IMG/VR virus record: IMGVR_UViG_3300020185_000171
Span: 1 to 30,874 of that record
Length of the DNA: 30,874 nt
Source of the DNA: a virus
Direction: 5' to 3' (one strand)
A program made the position numbers and the translations under genes. Below, piece after piece: positions 10,655 to 19,414 of this stretch. Every line of letters begins with the position of its first letter. Positions within the stretch are counted from its first letter, which is position 1. Below the pieces are notes generated by a model that ran no database searches, was not told the origin of the DNA, and saw only the letters and a program-made list of their open reading frames with translations.

Positions 10655-13408
10655 TTAGTTTACTTTTAGCATGTTTCTATGTACTGATTTAGTGTTTCCA
10701 TTAGTATCTTCAACTTCCAATGAGATTGTATACTCTCCAGGATGCTTAAAAAGATATGTTAACACCATATCACCATAATATATATCACTTTTCTCAGGAT
10801 TAGTATTATTTGTAATCTTCCATTGCTTTAATTTCATGCCTGGCATTTTTGAATTCTCTGCACAAAACGTAATATGGGTTGATCGATTAACACTTCTCCA
10901 AGATGTATAAATTTCAGTGTCATCAAACGTAGGGTTATAAGATACTTGGTGTGTTTTACCATTTACTAATCCGTTTGTTATTGAAACTGTCTCGAAATCA
11001 AAAGATCTAGAGTATCTCTTACCTACTGCCATTATATATAATACCTCATCAGCCGGCGGAGTGTCTAACTCTTTAACTACTAGATTATAAACAAATTTAG
11101 ATATTATTGGATCAGTTGAACCATTAAGTTCGTCTGTTATTGACTGCCAACCAGCAACATCGGTAGAACTGGTAGGAGTACTTGATGTTATCGTTAATGA
11201 AGAACTTAATATAGTATTTAAAACAGGATCCATGTGATCTATCGTTAATACTGATCCATTTTGAACGTCTTGTATTAAGAAAGAGGCAGCAATATCTGAA
11301 CCTATTCTTGTTCCGTCCCACCATAATTGATCGGTCCAATTCCAACTAAAATCGCAATTAGACCAACTATATGGCCCAGCAGTTTCACTATACCCAGTTT
11401 CTGAAAAATCATCAGTATATCTAGAAACAGTAGAAAAGTTAATTCCTTCAGATTCATCATGGATATAATTTGCCCTGTCAAGTCCTAAGTACCAACTTGC
11501 TGGAACGTCTTCGAATTGTATATCATTTTGAAATGGAAGATCCCAAACTCCACCGGCGTCTTTCCATGTTATTGATTCTCTATCAGCCCAAGAATTTTTA
11601 CCAATTCTTTTATAAAGACCATACAATTCAATCTCTTTTAGATTAACGTTGATCATGTCCTTTTTAAAATCATAAGATCTATGTCCAAACAGGTCATACG
11701 TTCTCATCTCAACAGAATATGAACCATCATGTGGTAAGAAGATTGGAAACTTTAAATAGTCTGCAATTGGTCCTCTAAAAGTACCTGACCATCCTCTAGG
11801 ACCTGTAACAATCCATTCAATTTCATATACCCATCTTTTCCACCAAGAATTCCAAGTTACTTGTGGATCTATTGCATCTAACCATGTAAATTCAGCCGAA
11901 TCCCATGTTGTATCAAAAGTTTTTTCGCCATCTAATATAATAGGACAACCTACAGGAACGCTTGTACTTCCGTCTATGTCATAATTGAAAGTATCTAGCG
12001 GTTGATCGTAGTATGTCTGATAGAAAAGAGTGATTGCCTCTCTTAGGTCTTCTAATTGTTGTGATGATAGAGTTCCATAGTCCTCAAACGAAGTATTCAA
12101 AATTGATTGTGTATCTTCGTATCCTGTTCCAGGATCAACTAGATCTGTTGGAAGCTGATTCGGATTGTAAACCTTCTTAAGTATTAATGAAACATCCTCT
12201 ACAAAAAGACTTCTATTTATAGGAAATTCTTCATATTTAATATCAATACCTTCGGTTATAAAAGTAATCGGGTTTTGATTGTTCCAAATATTTTGATTCT
12301 TTTGAGCAAAGAAATCACCTTCACCTGTAATATCAACAATTCTTGCGCTCATTGGCAAGAATTCTCTGTGCAGCTTTCTTTTTAATCCATATAGCTTAAT
12401 CAATACCTCTTCTGGGGTAAAGTCAAATACTTCATCTACTTTAGGTATGTCCCACTCGTCAACCTCTCCGTTTGGGGTATTAATCTTATAGACTAAACTA
12501 AATCTGCTTGTCTTTTTAAGGTTACTATTTGGAATTTCAATAGTCATTCCCTTTCTAATAGCCTCTCCATATTTACTTGAATTAGCTACTGGAATTGCTT
12601 GAAGTTTTCCGAAAGAACTGCTTCCTGTATTAATATTTAGCCAATATTCTTTTAGAGTTAGATTATTGTAGCCAAAGAAGTCAATTGCATTTAGTACGGC
12701 TTTATATGTTCCGATAAAAGGCTTAATGTTCGACATCTCTAACAAAAGTTCTCTCCTCTTTTGGTTTAATAGAATATAGTCGGGCGACATTTCAGTAATA
12801 TCGTGCTCTTTAAATAAGATAAAGTCTTCAGCTTCAAGAGATGCTCCAAAGTTTTGCAACAATATTTTTAACCTCTCGTCTTCACCCACGACTTCACCGT
12901 AGACTAGTAGTTTAGCGATGAGTATTTTATCAACACCATCATTTGCATAAACCAGGAGTGTTCTCTGATGCCTTCCTTCGTCTTGAGATGTTAGAGCTAT
13001 GTTTACTTGAACTGCCTCGTTATCTATGCTCGACACTTCTTTTAGGTCGTTTACAGTTCCGGTAGAAACGGATGAATCAACAATATCTATCGATTGACCT
13101 TTCTTTTCATCTATTTTAATAACGCCATTTTCTAATGATGCGCCATACATTAAAATATCTTCACTCTCGTAGATATTAATGTCCCATTCAAATTCAAAAC
13201 GGGTACTTGTATTAGATTCTGAAATTGGCTTATTTAGATATATGTTACTATTCGAAACAACCTCTTCTAAAATAAAAATATTCGCAGACTCATAAAGACC
13301 GGTAGAAACCTCATCTAAATAAATTGAAGCATTCCACACTCCATTTGAATCTTGGACCGCGTTCAAGTTGTATTCTGTGCCTTTAAATATTTTTAGGTTG
13401 TTGTACAT
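10655..13408 (-). CDS. Baseplate protein with gpI-like motif and PKD-like domains
   Basis: 917 residues. The ATG at 13408 shares one base with the TAA of the 90-aa gene. Residues about 218-247 (RRELLLEMSNIKPFIGTYKA, then the motif FFGY) resemble the conserved core of P2 gpI-type tail proteins, where a 'K-G-T' turn precedes a helix ending in a G-Y pair. gpI normally follows gpJ, and this gene follows the gp6/gpJ-like gene after one small gene, so synteny agrees. Residues about 488-590 form a Trp-rich, PKD-like beta domain (GSYSVEMRTYDLFGHRS). The last 80 residues are a second PKD-like domain (GEYTISLEVEDTNGNT). PKD domains are extracellular protein- or glycan-contact modules. The protein may join the baseplate wedge to peripheral fibres; that last point is inference. 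Confidence 0.75.
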   Translation of the reverse strand: MYNNLKIFKGTEYNLNAVQDSNGVWNASIYLDEVSTGLYESANIFILEEVVSNSNIYLNKPISESNTSTRFEFEWDINIYESEDILMYGASLENGVIKIDEKKGQSIDIVDSSVSTGTVNDLKEVSSIDNEAVQVNIALTSQDEGRHQRTLLVYANDGVDKILIAKLLVYGEVVGEDERLKILLQNFGASLEAEDFILFKEHDITEMSPDYILLNQKRRELLLEMSNIKPFIGTYKAVLNAIDFFGYNNLTLKEYWLNINTGSSSFGKLQAIPVANSSKYGEAIRKGMTIEIPNSNLKKTSRFSLVYKINTPNGEVDEWDIPKVDEVFDFTPEEVLIKLYGLKRKLHREFLPMSARIVDITGEGDFFAQKNQNIWNNQNPITFITEGIDIKYEEFPINRSLFVEDVSLILKKVYNPNQLPTDLVDPGTGYEDTQSILNTSFEDYGTLSSQQLEDLREAITLFYQTYYDQPLDTFNYDIDGSTSVPVGCPIILDGEKTFDTTWDSAEFTWLDAIDPQVTWNSWWKRWVYEIEWIVTGPRGWSGTFRGPIADYLKFPIFLPHDGSYSVEMRTYDLFGHRSYDFKKDMINVNLKEIELYGLYKRIGKNSWADRESITWKDAGGVWDLPFQNDIQFEDVPASWYLGLDRANYIHDESEGINFSTVSRYTDDFSETGYSETAGPYSWSNCDFSWNWTDQLWWDGTRIGSDIAASFLIQDVQNGSVLTIDHMDPVLNTILSSSLTITSSTPTSSTDVAGWQSITDELNGSTDPIISKFVYNLVVKELDTPPADEVLYIMAVGKRYSRSFDFETVSITNGLVNGKTHQVSYNPTFDDTEIYTSWRSVNRSTHITFCAENSKMPGMKLKQWKITNNTNPEKSDIYYGDMVLTYLFKHPGEYTISLEVEDTNGNTKSVHRNMLKVN

Positions 13409-13680
13409 TATCTAATGTTTTTGTTATCTTTTTTAACGGTGTAATTTTTCCATTGTTGTAAACTCTTAACCGAATCTAATATGTGTGTTAAATAGTCATT
13501 GAGAAATGAAATAAAATCCGTCATTGTTTGATTCCTTAAGATATGTCTAGACAGGTTATTTTGCATTAGACTATTAGAATAGTCATGCCCAGTGTTTAAT
13601 CTATTATCCTTTCGGGTTTTCGCGCCTGAATAAAGATTCTTTAGTTTATATTTTAATAAGTTCTTAAATAAAGATTCCAT
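13408..13680 (-). CDS. Small hypothetical protein in the baseplate cluster
   Basis: 90 residues. Its ATG at 13680 overlaps the stop of the gp6-like gene by one base, and its own stop overlaps the start of the 917-aa gene, so it is tightly coupled to both. It is basic at the N-terminus (KNLLKYKLKNLYSGAKTRK) and helical at the C-terminus (MTDFISFLNDYLTHILDSV). No recognisable domain, signal peptide or membrane segment. Its position between the gpJ-like and gpI-like genes suggests a small baseplate or assembly factor, but no function can be assigned. Confidence 0.7.
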   Translation of the reverse strand: MESLFKNLLKYKLKNLYSGAKTRKDNRLNTGHDYSNSLMQNNLSRHILRNQTMTDFISFLNDYLTHILDSVKSLQQWKNYTVKKDNKNIR

Positions 13681-15506
13681 TATAGTGCTTTTCTATTTCC
13701 TGCTTGAATTCTAGTGTAAACTGTTCTAGGTACTGGAGTTTCATCAAATGTAACTGAAAGACTTGCCTCTTCATTAATTGCGGGTTCATCTTTGATTTCA
13801 TCGCCTTCTCGATCTTGCCAACCTCCTCTGAAAACTGCAATCTCCTCTTTTTCCATAATAATGTCTCCCCATTGGTCTAGCCCTGCAACGTCATATGGAA
13901 TAGGATCTCCTTCAGCAATATTAACTTTTTCTACCTCTTCTATCTTTTTAAAGAATACGTATTTTTGCTTACCATTACCAATATCTTCAAGAGTTACTGG
14001 TTCTTGAGCTGCAATTGTTGTTGTAACTGACTCATAATAACCAAGTCTCCTTGCAGTTTCTTCGGTTTCACTTCTAAACTGAACGTTAACCGCGTCTACT
14101 CCTTCTACCTCTTCTAAGATATAGACAATATCACTTTTTGGTAATTTATCTCTTCTTGTAATATTTAACATGTAATTTGAAACAGCGCCTCTAATATCAT
14201 TAAATATCTCCTCCTTGCTAAAGCCTTCAAAATATCTAATAGAAATATCGATTGCATATTTACGAATTTTTGGTCTTACGAATTTAACCTCACTAGTCAC
14301 CATCATCTGACCGCTCTCTTGTAGTACTTCATACATTTTGTCATATTCAGTCTGGTCAAAAAACATCTCCTGCTGTGGTATCGAAAAATAGTCTTGATTC
14401 TTCGCAAGTTTCTTATTAATATCTGGAATCGCAAAAATATAGACAATATTATCATCATCAAGATATCCGTCATCGCTGGTATTGTAGGCATCAATATAGG
14501 AGAATATTCCATATCTTGATAGGAAATACTCATAATTATCAGGAGTGGCCAATACAAATGATTTACTAGCAAACGGAGCAATTAGTTTAGTGAATTCAGT
14601 AGATTCAGGCTCAGCTCCCATTTTAGGAGAGCTTGTTACGGTAACTGTCAATAGTTTATTTAAGTCATAAAAGTTACCTGCAGAATCTTCTCCTTCATCA
14701 ATCCACTTAACCTTTAAGTCTTCTGCGTCTTCAATGTTTCCTTTTGCACCGTCACAGACAATATACTCAACTTCAATCGTTGATCCTAGTGGTGGAATTG
14801 CTCCAAAATTATTAGTTCCAAAATAGATGTCAAGTCCTCCACTAATACCAGTCTTTACAATAAAACCTCGGTCTCCTCCGTTCATTTCATATACTGAATT
14901 GAATTTAGTCCATTGTTCTCCATTAACTGAAACTTTTACCATATTATGATCTGTCTTTCCAGTTTGTATATTAAAAGACTGAAAAGACTCTCCAGTCCCA
15001 GTAAGAGTTTGAGTTTCTACCTTACCCTGTACTATAACTGCCTTTAATTGTTCTTTTTGATTTTTGCCTATTCTAAAGTAATCCTTTGATGTTCTTAAGA
15101 TGTAAGACAGTCCATTTGCTTCAAATTTTAATTCTGCATTTGCTGGGATAGTAATTCCGTCTCCGGCTATTTTATTGAAGTCTCCTGATTCTACATTTAG
15201 TCTTATCGATATTTCACCGGTTGCAGAAAAGCCTCTAGTAGGATCATGTCCCGTTAATCTAGCAAGACCATATATTGATTCAGGTTGTTGCGCTGTATAA
15301 ATATTCTGTTCAACTGTCGAATCTTCGACATAGAATAGTATTAATTCACCAATCTCCGAAAGAACTCTTAGTATTTGAGCAAAAGGAGAGGCGTTCGTAA
15401 ACAGCGTATTAGATCTTTCATAAACTCTAGAAATATATGTTCTAGTGTCTTCGAAGATCTGTTGAGCAGTTGCTCTAGTTTTAGTTAAGAATTTTAATTC
15501 AGCCAT
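13680..15506 (-). CDS. Baseplate wedge protein, T4 gp6 / P2 gpJ family
   Basis: 608 residues from an ATG at 15506. The N-terminal 100 residues (ILRVLSEIGELILFYVEDS, then IYGLARLTGHDPTRG) match the pattern of phage gp6/gpJ baseplate proteins, in which an early helical region leads to an 'a..tGh.p..g' turn. About residues 295-335 hold the typical baseplate-J core (MGAEPES...IAPF...ATPDNYEYFL). About 438-480 hold a late core helix and strand (MLNITRRDKLPKSDIVYILE). In T4 the gp6 ring forms the backbone of the baseplate wedges around the hub. The gene lies immediately after the gp25-like gene, as in many contractile tails. The C-terminal tail of about 110 residues is acidic and less family-like. 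Confidence 0.88.
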   Translation of the reverse strand: MAELKFLTKTRATAQQIFEDTRTYISRVYERSNTLFTNASPFAQILRVLSEIGELILFYVEDSTVEQNIYTAQQPESIYGLARLTGHDPTRGFSATGEISIRLNVESGDFNKIAGDGITIPANAELKFEANGLSYILRTSKDYFRIGKNQKEQLKAVIVQGKVETQTLTGTGESFQSFNIQTGKTDHNMVKVSVNGEQWTKFNSVYEMNGGDRGFIVKTGISGGLDIYFGTNNFGAIPPLGSTIEVEYIVCDGAKGNIEDAEDLKVKWIDEGEDSAGNFYDLNKLLTVTVTSSPKMGAEPESTEFTKLIAPFASKSFVLATPDNYEYFLSRYGIFSYIDAYNTSDDGYLDDDNIVYIFAIPDINKKLAKNQDYFSIPQQEMFFDQTEYDKMYEVLQESGQMMVTSEVKFVRPKIRKYAIDISIRYFEGFSKEEIFNDIRGAVSNYMLNITRRDKLPKSDIVYILEEVEGVDAVNVQFRSETEETARRLGYYESVTTTIAAQEPVTLEDIGNGKQKYVFFKKIEEVEKVNIAEGDPIPYDVAGLDQWGDIIMEKEEIAVFRGGWQDREGDEIKDEPAINEEASLSVTFDETPVPRTVYTRIQAGNRKAL

Positions 15507-15522
15507 TCTTTGGTTTAATTTT

Positions 15523-15876
15523 TTATGGAGTCAATGATATTATAAATGTATTATCGACTGTAATGTCTATATATGCCTCATCTCTAATCTCTCCTCTTAC
15601 GAACACAATATCTGTTTTAACTTTATATTTTGAAGACAAGGGGCAATACCTAGAAATTTGAGACTCTATTTCACTTCTCAGTACGCCTTCATTAGCATTC
15701 AATTCATATAACATATCATTCAAACTACACCCAAAGTCAACATCGCCTAACACTTCTCCTTTATTCGTAAAAAGAATAGTTTCAATCTGTGTTAAAAGCT
15801 GCTTAACCTCATCCTTTGTTTGAACCTCAGTTCCGTTAAAGTTTGGATCATCTATGGTTTTTATGTATAACTCCAT
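15523..15876 (-). CDS. Baseplate wedge protein, T4 gp25 / P2 gpW family
   Basis: 117 residues, the usual size for this family, from an ATG at 15876. Residues 24-60 (EVKQLLTQIETILFTNKGEV, then LGDVDFGCSLNDMLYE) carry the signature of gp25-like proteins: a helix, a short 'G E' turn, then a 'DFG..L...LYE' segment. The C-terminal part (VFVRGEIRDEAYIDITVD) is the usual beta sheet. Despite the family's 'lysozyme-like' label, gp25 acts structurally, joining sheath and wedge. It sits 16 bases before the gp6-like gene, the standard gp25-gp6 order of contractile tails and related injection systems. Confidence 0.88.
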   Translation of the reverse strand: MELYIKTIDDPNFNGTEVQTKDEVKQLLTQIETILFTNKGEVLGDVDFGCSLNDMLYELNANEGVLRSEIESQISRYCPLSSKYKVKTDIVFVRGEIRDEAYIDITVDNTFIISLTP

Positions 15877-15892
15877 ATTCTATTTATTACAT

Positions 15893-16747
15893 TTAGCTAT
15901 GGAACATCCAGTCTACACCTTCATCTCCTTTAATTTCTTCCTCTACTTTTTCAAGTTCTTCGTCTCCCATTGACTTAATCGCATCGTAATCAAAGTCAAC
16001 ATTTCCAGGAAGAGCAAACTTAAAGATTCCAAGTTTGGCTCCAAGGGATTGTTTAATTCTAGCGCTTACATATCTAAAAAAGATTTCATCATTGTATAAT
16101 GCACAGTCGCTAATTGTTTCATAAACTTGCAATATTACATCTCCTTTAGGGGTGTCTCCCATAAACTTTAATTCACCTGTTAATTGTGAATATGAGAATG
16201 AAATTGGATTCTCTAGGATCTGCCTAGCCATATCTACAAGTGAGGCATTAACAACATAGTATTGTAACTCTTCTGCGAATTCAGCCGGACCTGACCCTTC
16301 ATAAGCATCTCTAAATAACATTTTATCGATAGAGAAGTCATTTCCTCCTTCAAAGCGAAGATCCATTCCTCCTCCTCCGCCTTGCCATCCGCTTGTTAGA
16401 TCCCAAAGACCAAACACCGAATAGACTTCTCCTGATCCGTCTTCTCTAGCACCTGGTAGGTGAAGAGCTCGGTGATTTTTAAAATATTCAGACGAGAATA
16501 CATCCTTCGGTATGTGATAAAAGTTCTCAGTTACTGAATATTCATATTTCTTATAGAACCATTTTTTAGCTCTTTTAATAGTATTTAAGATTTCTCTTTG
16601 TGGAAGATTTACCGGAACCATACAAGCTCCTGTAATTTCATCTCCAATTTCGTCTAGAAATGCATTAAGACAATTATCACCAAATTCTCTTGGCGATGTT
16701 AAGTCATTATTATTTCCACTTCTGATTTCTCCCATTTTATTATGCAT
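15893..16747 (-). CDS. Hypothetical virion structural protein
   Basis: 284 residues from an ATG at 16747 that overlaps the upstream stop by eight bases. A second ATG at 16735, just beyond that stop and preceded by an A-rich leader, is equally plausible. The N-terminal 80 residues are helical with basic and aromatic residues (IKRAKKWFYKKYEYSVTENF). A glycine run (GWQGGGGGMDL) lies near 120-130. The C-terminal third (FFRYVSARIKQSLGAKLGIF, then FALPGNVDFDYDAI) has a style I associate with unannotated structural proteins in other large phages. It lies between the amidoligase-like gene and the gp25-like gene, so a neck, tail-end or baseplate role is possible. I cannot name a family. Confidence 0.7.
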   Translation of the reverse strand: MHNKMGEIRSGNNNDLTSPREFGDNCLNAFLDEIGDEITGACMVPVNLPQREILNTIKRAKKWFYKKYEYSVTENFYHIPKDVFSSEYFKNHRALHLPGAREDGSGEVYSVFGLWDLTSGWQGGGGGMDLRFEGGNDFSIDKMLFRDAYEGSGPAEFAEELQYYVVNASLVDMARQILENPISFSYSQLTGELKFMGDTPKGDVILQVYETISDCALYNDEIFFRYVSARIKQSLGAKLGIFKFALPGNVDFDYDAIKSMGDEELEKVEEEIKGDEGVDWMFHS

Positions 16748-18050
16748 TTATTTTTTTGCTAACAACCACTTCAGTGTCGTCAAATCTTGTATTATCATCA
16801 ATAAATCCTTCTCTAAAGATTCCTCCTACCATTTTACCCTTAAAGACTCCATCCCTTCCAAAAACATAGCAATTCGTAGCGTCGCAGCTTCCATGAACAT
16901 ATGAAGATTTAATCTTTGATTCGTGTACTTTAGTTCCTTGATAAAGATTACAATTTTCTAAAGTTGAATTTGTGATATTGCATGAATATATGTTTGAATC
17001 AAAGATATTCCCATTTATTTCACAATCAACCAAATCGTAGCCTCTAATCTCATAACAGAGTGGAAATTTACCATCCTTAATTTGAACAGTTCCCAAATCA
17101 GAGTCATAATTAATTATTCCTTCCGTAAGACCTCCAAATATTAGTAGTTGAATCACTCTTTCTTTAATTCTGTCCCAATGTAATTTTATAATAGACTCAG
17201 TCTCTTGTAGGTCTACCATAATATCGATATCTGGAAAGTATTTTTTAATTTCCTTATAGTCTTTTAAAATATTTCGAAATGGAATATTTTTATTTAAGAT
17301 TTTCTTAAGCTCTAGTTTATTTGACTCAGTAAACTCAGTATGATAGCATGCTTTCCACATTTGGATGATAAATCTATCTAACAAATAGAAAACTTGATCT
17401 TTTTTCTTTTCGTAATCTTTGCCTCCAATATATCTAAACTCAAGATAATTCTTTATTTTTTTATCAAAGTTTATCCCGTAATATTTAGTGTTTGGAAAAT
17501 CAAAGTTATTTATCGAAAAAGAACCTTCATTAAAATAAAATGATTCATGTTTAGGCGTAATCCACTTAATAGACTTAGCATATATTGAATTATTTCTGTT
17601 CGGAAACATCTTATACACTTGGTCCTCATTAAATTCAAGAATGAATTTTAAGGTGTTCATTTTAGAAACCATATTCTTATCCTCTAAGTAGTCTTTTTGG
17701 AAAGAAAGGTTTAGGTGTATTGAAGATCTGTCAGTAGTGTAACCGTTTTCGTTGATCCATCCCAGCATCTTTGAAATCATGATTCTGGCATTTCTGTATG
17801 GAATAGGTCCAGTTACTAATTCTATTAGACCTTTCCCGCCGCTCATATCTGGTTCCATTTTAAAGACCTTATCATCAGGCTGGAAATCAGAATGGGCTTT
17901 ATCCTCTAATTGAATCTTACGACCAAGTAGAGTTGAGACTTGTTTTTGAGTCTCTTCTAAGCTATGGTTAGAATAAAACTCAAACTCTACCCCAACTTGT
18001 GATGCGTTGAGAATAGAGTCTGAGTTTGAGTGTCTGTTTAAAGTTTGCAT
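16740..18050 (-). CDS. Amidoligase-like (COOH-NH2 ligase) enzyme fused to a predicted beta-helix
   Basis: 436 residues from an ATG at 18050; a TTG one codon upstream is a less likely start. Residues 19-25 (VGVEFEF), 75-88 (LIELVTGPIPYRNA), 109-117 (SSIHLNLSF, H112) and 189-210 (KYYGINF...YLEFRYIGG, E204 and R206) follow in order the conserved blocks of the amidoligase_2 family, relatives of glutamate-cysteine ligase that make amide bonds using ATP. The acidic residues E22, E24 and E77 are in metal/ATP-binding positions of that fold. From about 335 to 428, short repeats rich in C, N, S and I (DCEINGNIFDSNIYSCNITN) look like a pentapeptide-type or parallel beta-helix. The substrate is unknown. 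The gene heads a baseplate unit behind a GATATATA motif. Family assignment is fairly firm; the modification role is inference. Confidence 0.75.
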   Translation of the reverse strand: MQTLNRHSNSDSILNASQVGVEFEFYSNHSLEETQKQVSTLLGRKIQLEDKAHSDFQPDDKVFKMEPDMSGGKGLIELVTGPIPYRNARIMISKMLGWINENGYTTDRSSIHLNLSFQKDYLEDKNMVSKMNTLKFILEFNEDQVYKMFPNRNNSIYAKSIKWITPKHESFYFNEGSFSINNFDFPNTKYYGINFDKKIKNYLEFRYIGGKDYEKKKDQVFYLLDRFIIQMWKACYHTEFTESNKLELKKILNKNIPFRNILKDYKEIKKYFPDIDIMVDLQETESIIKLHWDRIKERVIQLLIFGGLTEGIINYDSDLGTVQIKDGKFPLCYEIRGYDLVDCEINGNIFDSNIYSCNITNSTLENCNLYQGTKVHESKIKSSYVHGSCDATNCYVFGRDGVFKGKMVGGIFREGFIDDNTRFDDTEVVVSKKINA

Positions 18051-18080
18051 CAATGATTATAATATTATACTTCTGTTTAG

Positions 18081-18088
18081 TATATATC
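18081..18088 (-). promoter_or_regulatory. Candidate late promoter motif GATATATA upstream of the amidoligase gene
   Basis: GATATATA on the minus strand starts 38 bases before the ATG at 18050, in the 57-base gap after the S1 gene. The same octamer occurs in three other long gaps. Two TATAAT-like strings lie between it and the start codon, so a sigma-70-type -10 element is an alternative reading. Confidence 0.45.
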
Positions 18089-18107
18089 ACAATCAAGGAT
18101 TTTTGAT

Positions 18108-19376
18108 TTATACAGGAAGTTTAAGGAATATCTTTTGAGAGTCCTTATCAATTCTATTAATTTGAACTGTTATCTTGTCTCCAGAATCATAGAGATCCAT
18201 TATATTGTCCTCAAGTTCACTAACATGTAGTAGTCCTACTAATCCTTTATCAATTGTAATAAACAAACCATAGTCTTTCTTAGTTTTTACTGTGGCCTCT
18301 ACATTACATGGAACTTTAAATCTTTTTTCAATATCTTTCCATGGATTATCAATCGTCTCTGCCTTTTGACTTAGAGTAATTTTAGAGTTGCTAATAATGT
18401 CCTTGATCCAAAATTCTACCGGATCTCCAGGTCTAATATCTCTAGCTTTGAATTTAGAAATAGTGTCTTCGTCAAGATCATTTACGTGAATCATACCAGT
18501 TAAGCAATTGTTAAATTCTACAAATACACCGTACTTGGCGGTTCCGGTTACGGATCCTGTCTGTTTTTCTTCAATATTTGCCTTTAATTTTTCAATCTCT
18601 TCAGGAATAAGAGCTTTTAAATAGGCTCGATGTGAAACAACAATGGTTCCTCTTTCGGCAGAGAAAGAAACTGGAACAACATACAATTCTTCATTAATAA
18701 TTGAGTTAAAGTCGTGTAATTTGTTAATTCCTGCTAATGAACCTGGCATAAAGCATTCTACGCCTTGTATATTTACAATATAACCACCGTTTTCGATCAT
18801 ATGAGTTACTTTACCAACCCATGCTGTATTTCCTTCTTCAACACCATCTTGTAAATCTTTGAATACTCTCTGTTTCATTCCTCCGGAAATAGATCCAATA
18901 AAATGATCGTCATGTCCAGTTACTAATACTGAAACAACATCGCCCGCTCTATATTCTTCTAAAACGCTTGCAGGTTCTTTTGAAAGCTTTACGTAAACCA
19001 TCTCTCGATAGTTAACATCAACTGTCATCCATTCTTCACTGATTCCAAATATTTTACCTTCAACAATATCACCTATACTAACTTTAGGTCTTACATTATG
19101 CGTTGTCGAATGTCCATTAAATACATCATATAACTCTTGAGCATAAGATTCTCTTGAGTATACCTTGTCTCCGTTTTGAGTTTTTACATGTGGATTTGGT
19201 TTTCTTGTTTTTGATGGACAAGTGGCTTCATATGCATCCCAGTCGAATTCATCATTAGGGTCCAGCCAATTTTCAATTTTATCAACTGATGGTTCTTTAG
19301 ATGATTTTACAACCGTTTGGTTTGTTGTAGGATTAGGATTTTGGTTCCCAATTCTAGTTCTTTTTTTGTCTGTCAT
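18108..19376 (-). CDS. Phage-encoded S1-domain RNA-binding protein (ribosomal protein S1-like)
   Basis: 422 residues from an ATG at 19376. After a polar, disordered-looking N-terminus of about 95 residues come four S1 (OB-fold) domains: about 98-168 (GDIVEGKIFGISEEWMTVDV), 180-250 (VGKVTHMIENGGYIVNI, then CFMPGSLAG), 270-338 (GSVTGTAKYGVFVEF, GMIHVNDL) and 353-421 (YGLFITI, GLLHVSEL). The second domain's 'GG+.V...G...F+PGSL' and the linker VVSHRAYLKALIPEE are characteristic of bacterial ribosomal protein S1 rather than of single-domain RNases. Bacterial S1 usually has six domains, so this is a shortened relative. S1 binds mRNA leaders and brings them to the 30S subunit. Motifs up- and downstream suggest a separate transcription unit. 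A role in favouring phage late mRNAs is inferred. Confidence 0.9.
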   Translation of the reverse strand: MTDKKRTRIGNQNPNPTTNQTVVKSSKEPSVDKIENWLDPNDEFDWDAYEATCPSKTRKPNPHVKTQNGDKVYSRESYAQELYDVFNGHSTTHNVRPKVSIGDIVEGKIFGISEEWMTVDVNYREMVYVKLSKEPASVLEEYRAGDVVSVLVTGHDDHFIGSISGGMKQRVFKDLQDGVEEGNTAWVGKVTHMIENGGYIVNIQGVECFMPGSLAGINKLHDFNSIINEELYVVPVSFSAERGTIVVSHRAYLKALIPEEIEKLKANIEEKQTGSVTGTAKYGVFVEFNNCLTGMIHVNDLDEDTISKFKARDIRPGDPVEFWIKDIISNSKITLSQKAETIDNPWKDIEKRFKVPCNVEATVKTKKDYGLFITIDKGLVGLLHVSELEDNIMDLYDSGDKITVQINRIDKDSQKIFLKLPV

Positions 19377-19404
19377 TTATTTTTAAATTAAAAGTGTTAC
19401 GTAT

Positions 19405-19412
19405 TATATATC
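19405..19412 (-). promoter_or_regulatory. Candidate late promoter motif GATATATA upstream of the S1 gene
   Basis: GATATATA on the minus strand starts 36 bases before the ATG at 19376, within the 38-base gap between the proline-rich gene and the S1 gene. Spacing and context match the other intergenic copies. No terminator is visible between the two genes, so some read-through from upstream is possible. Confidence 0.45.
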
Positions 19413-19414
19413 TA

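Noticed and set aside
18091-18108. Short inverted repeat AATCAA/TTGATT just after the S1 gene, considered as a terminator
   Set aside because: The stem is only six A/T-rich pairs, overlaps the stop codon by one base and has no T-run after it, so it is too weak to call.
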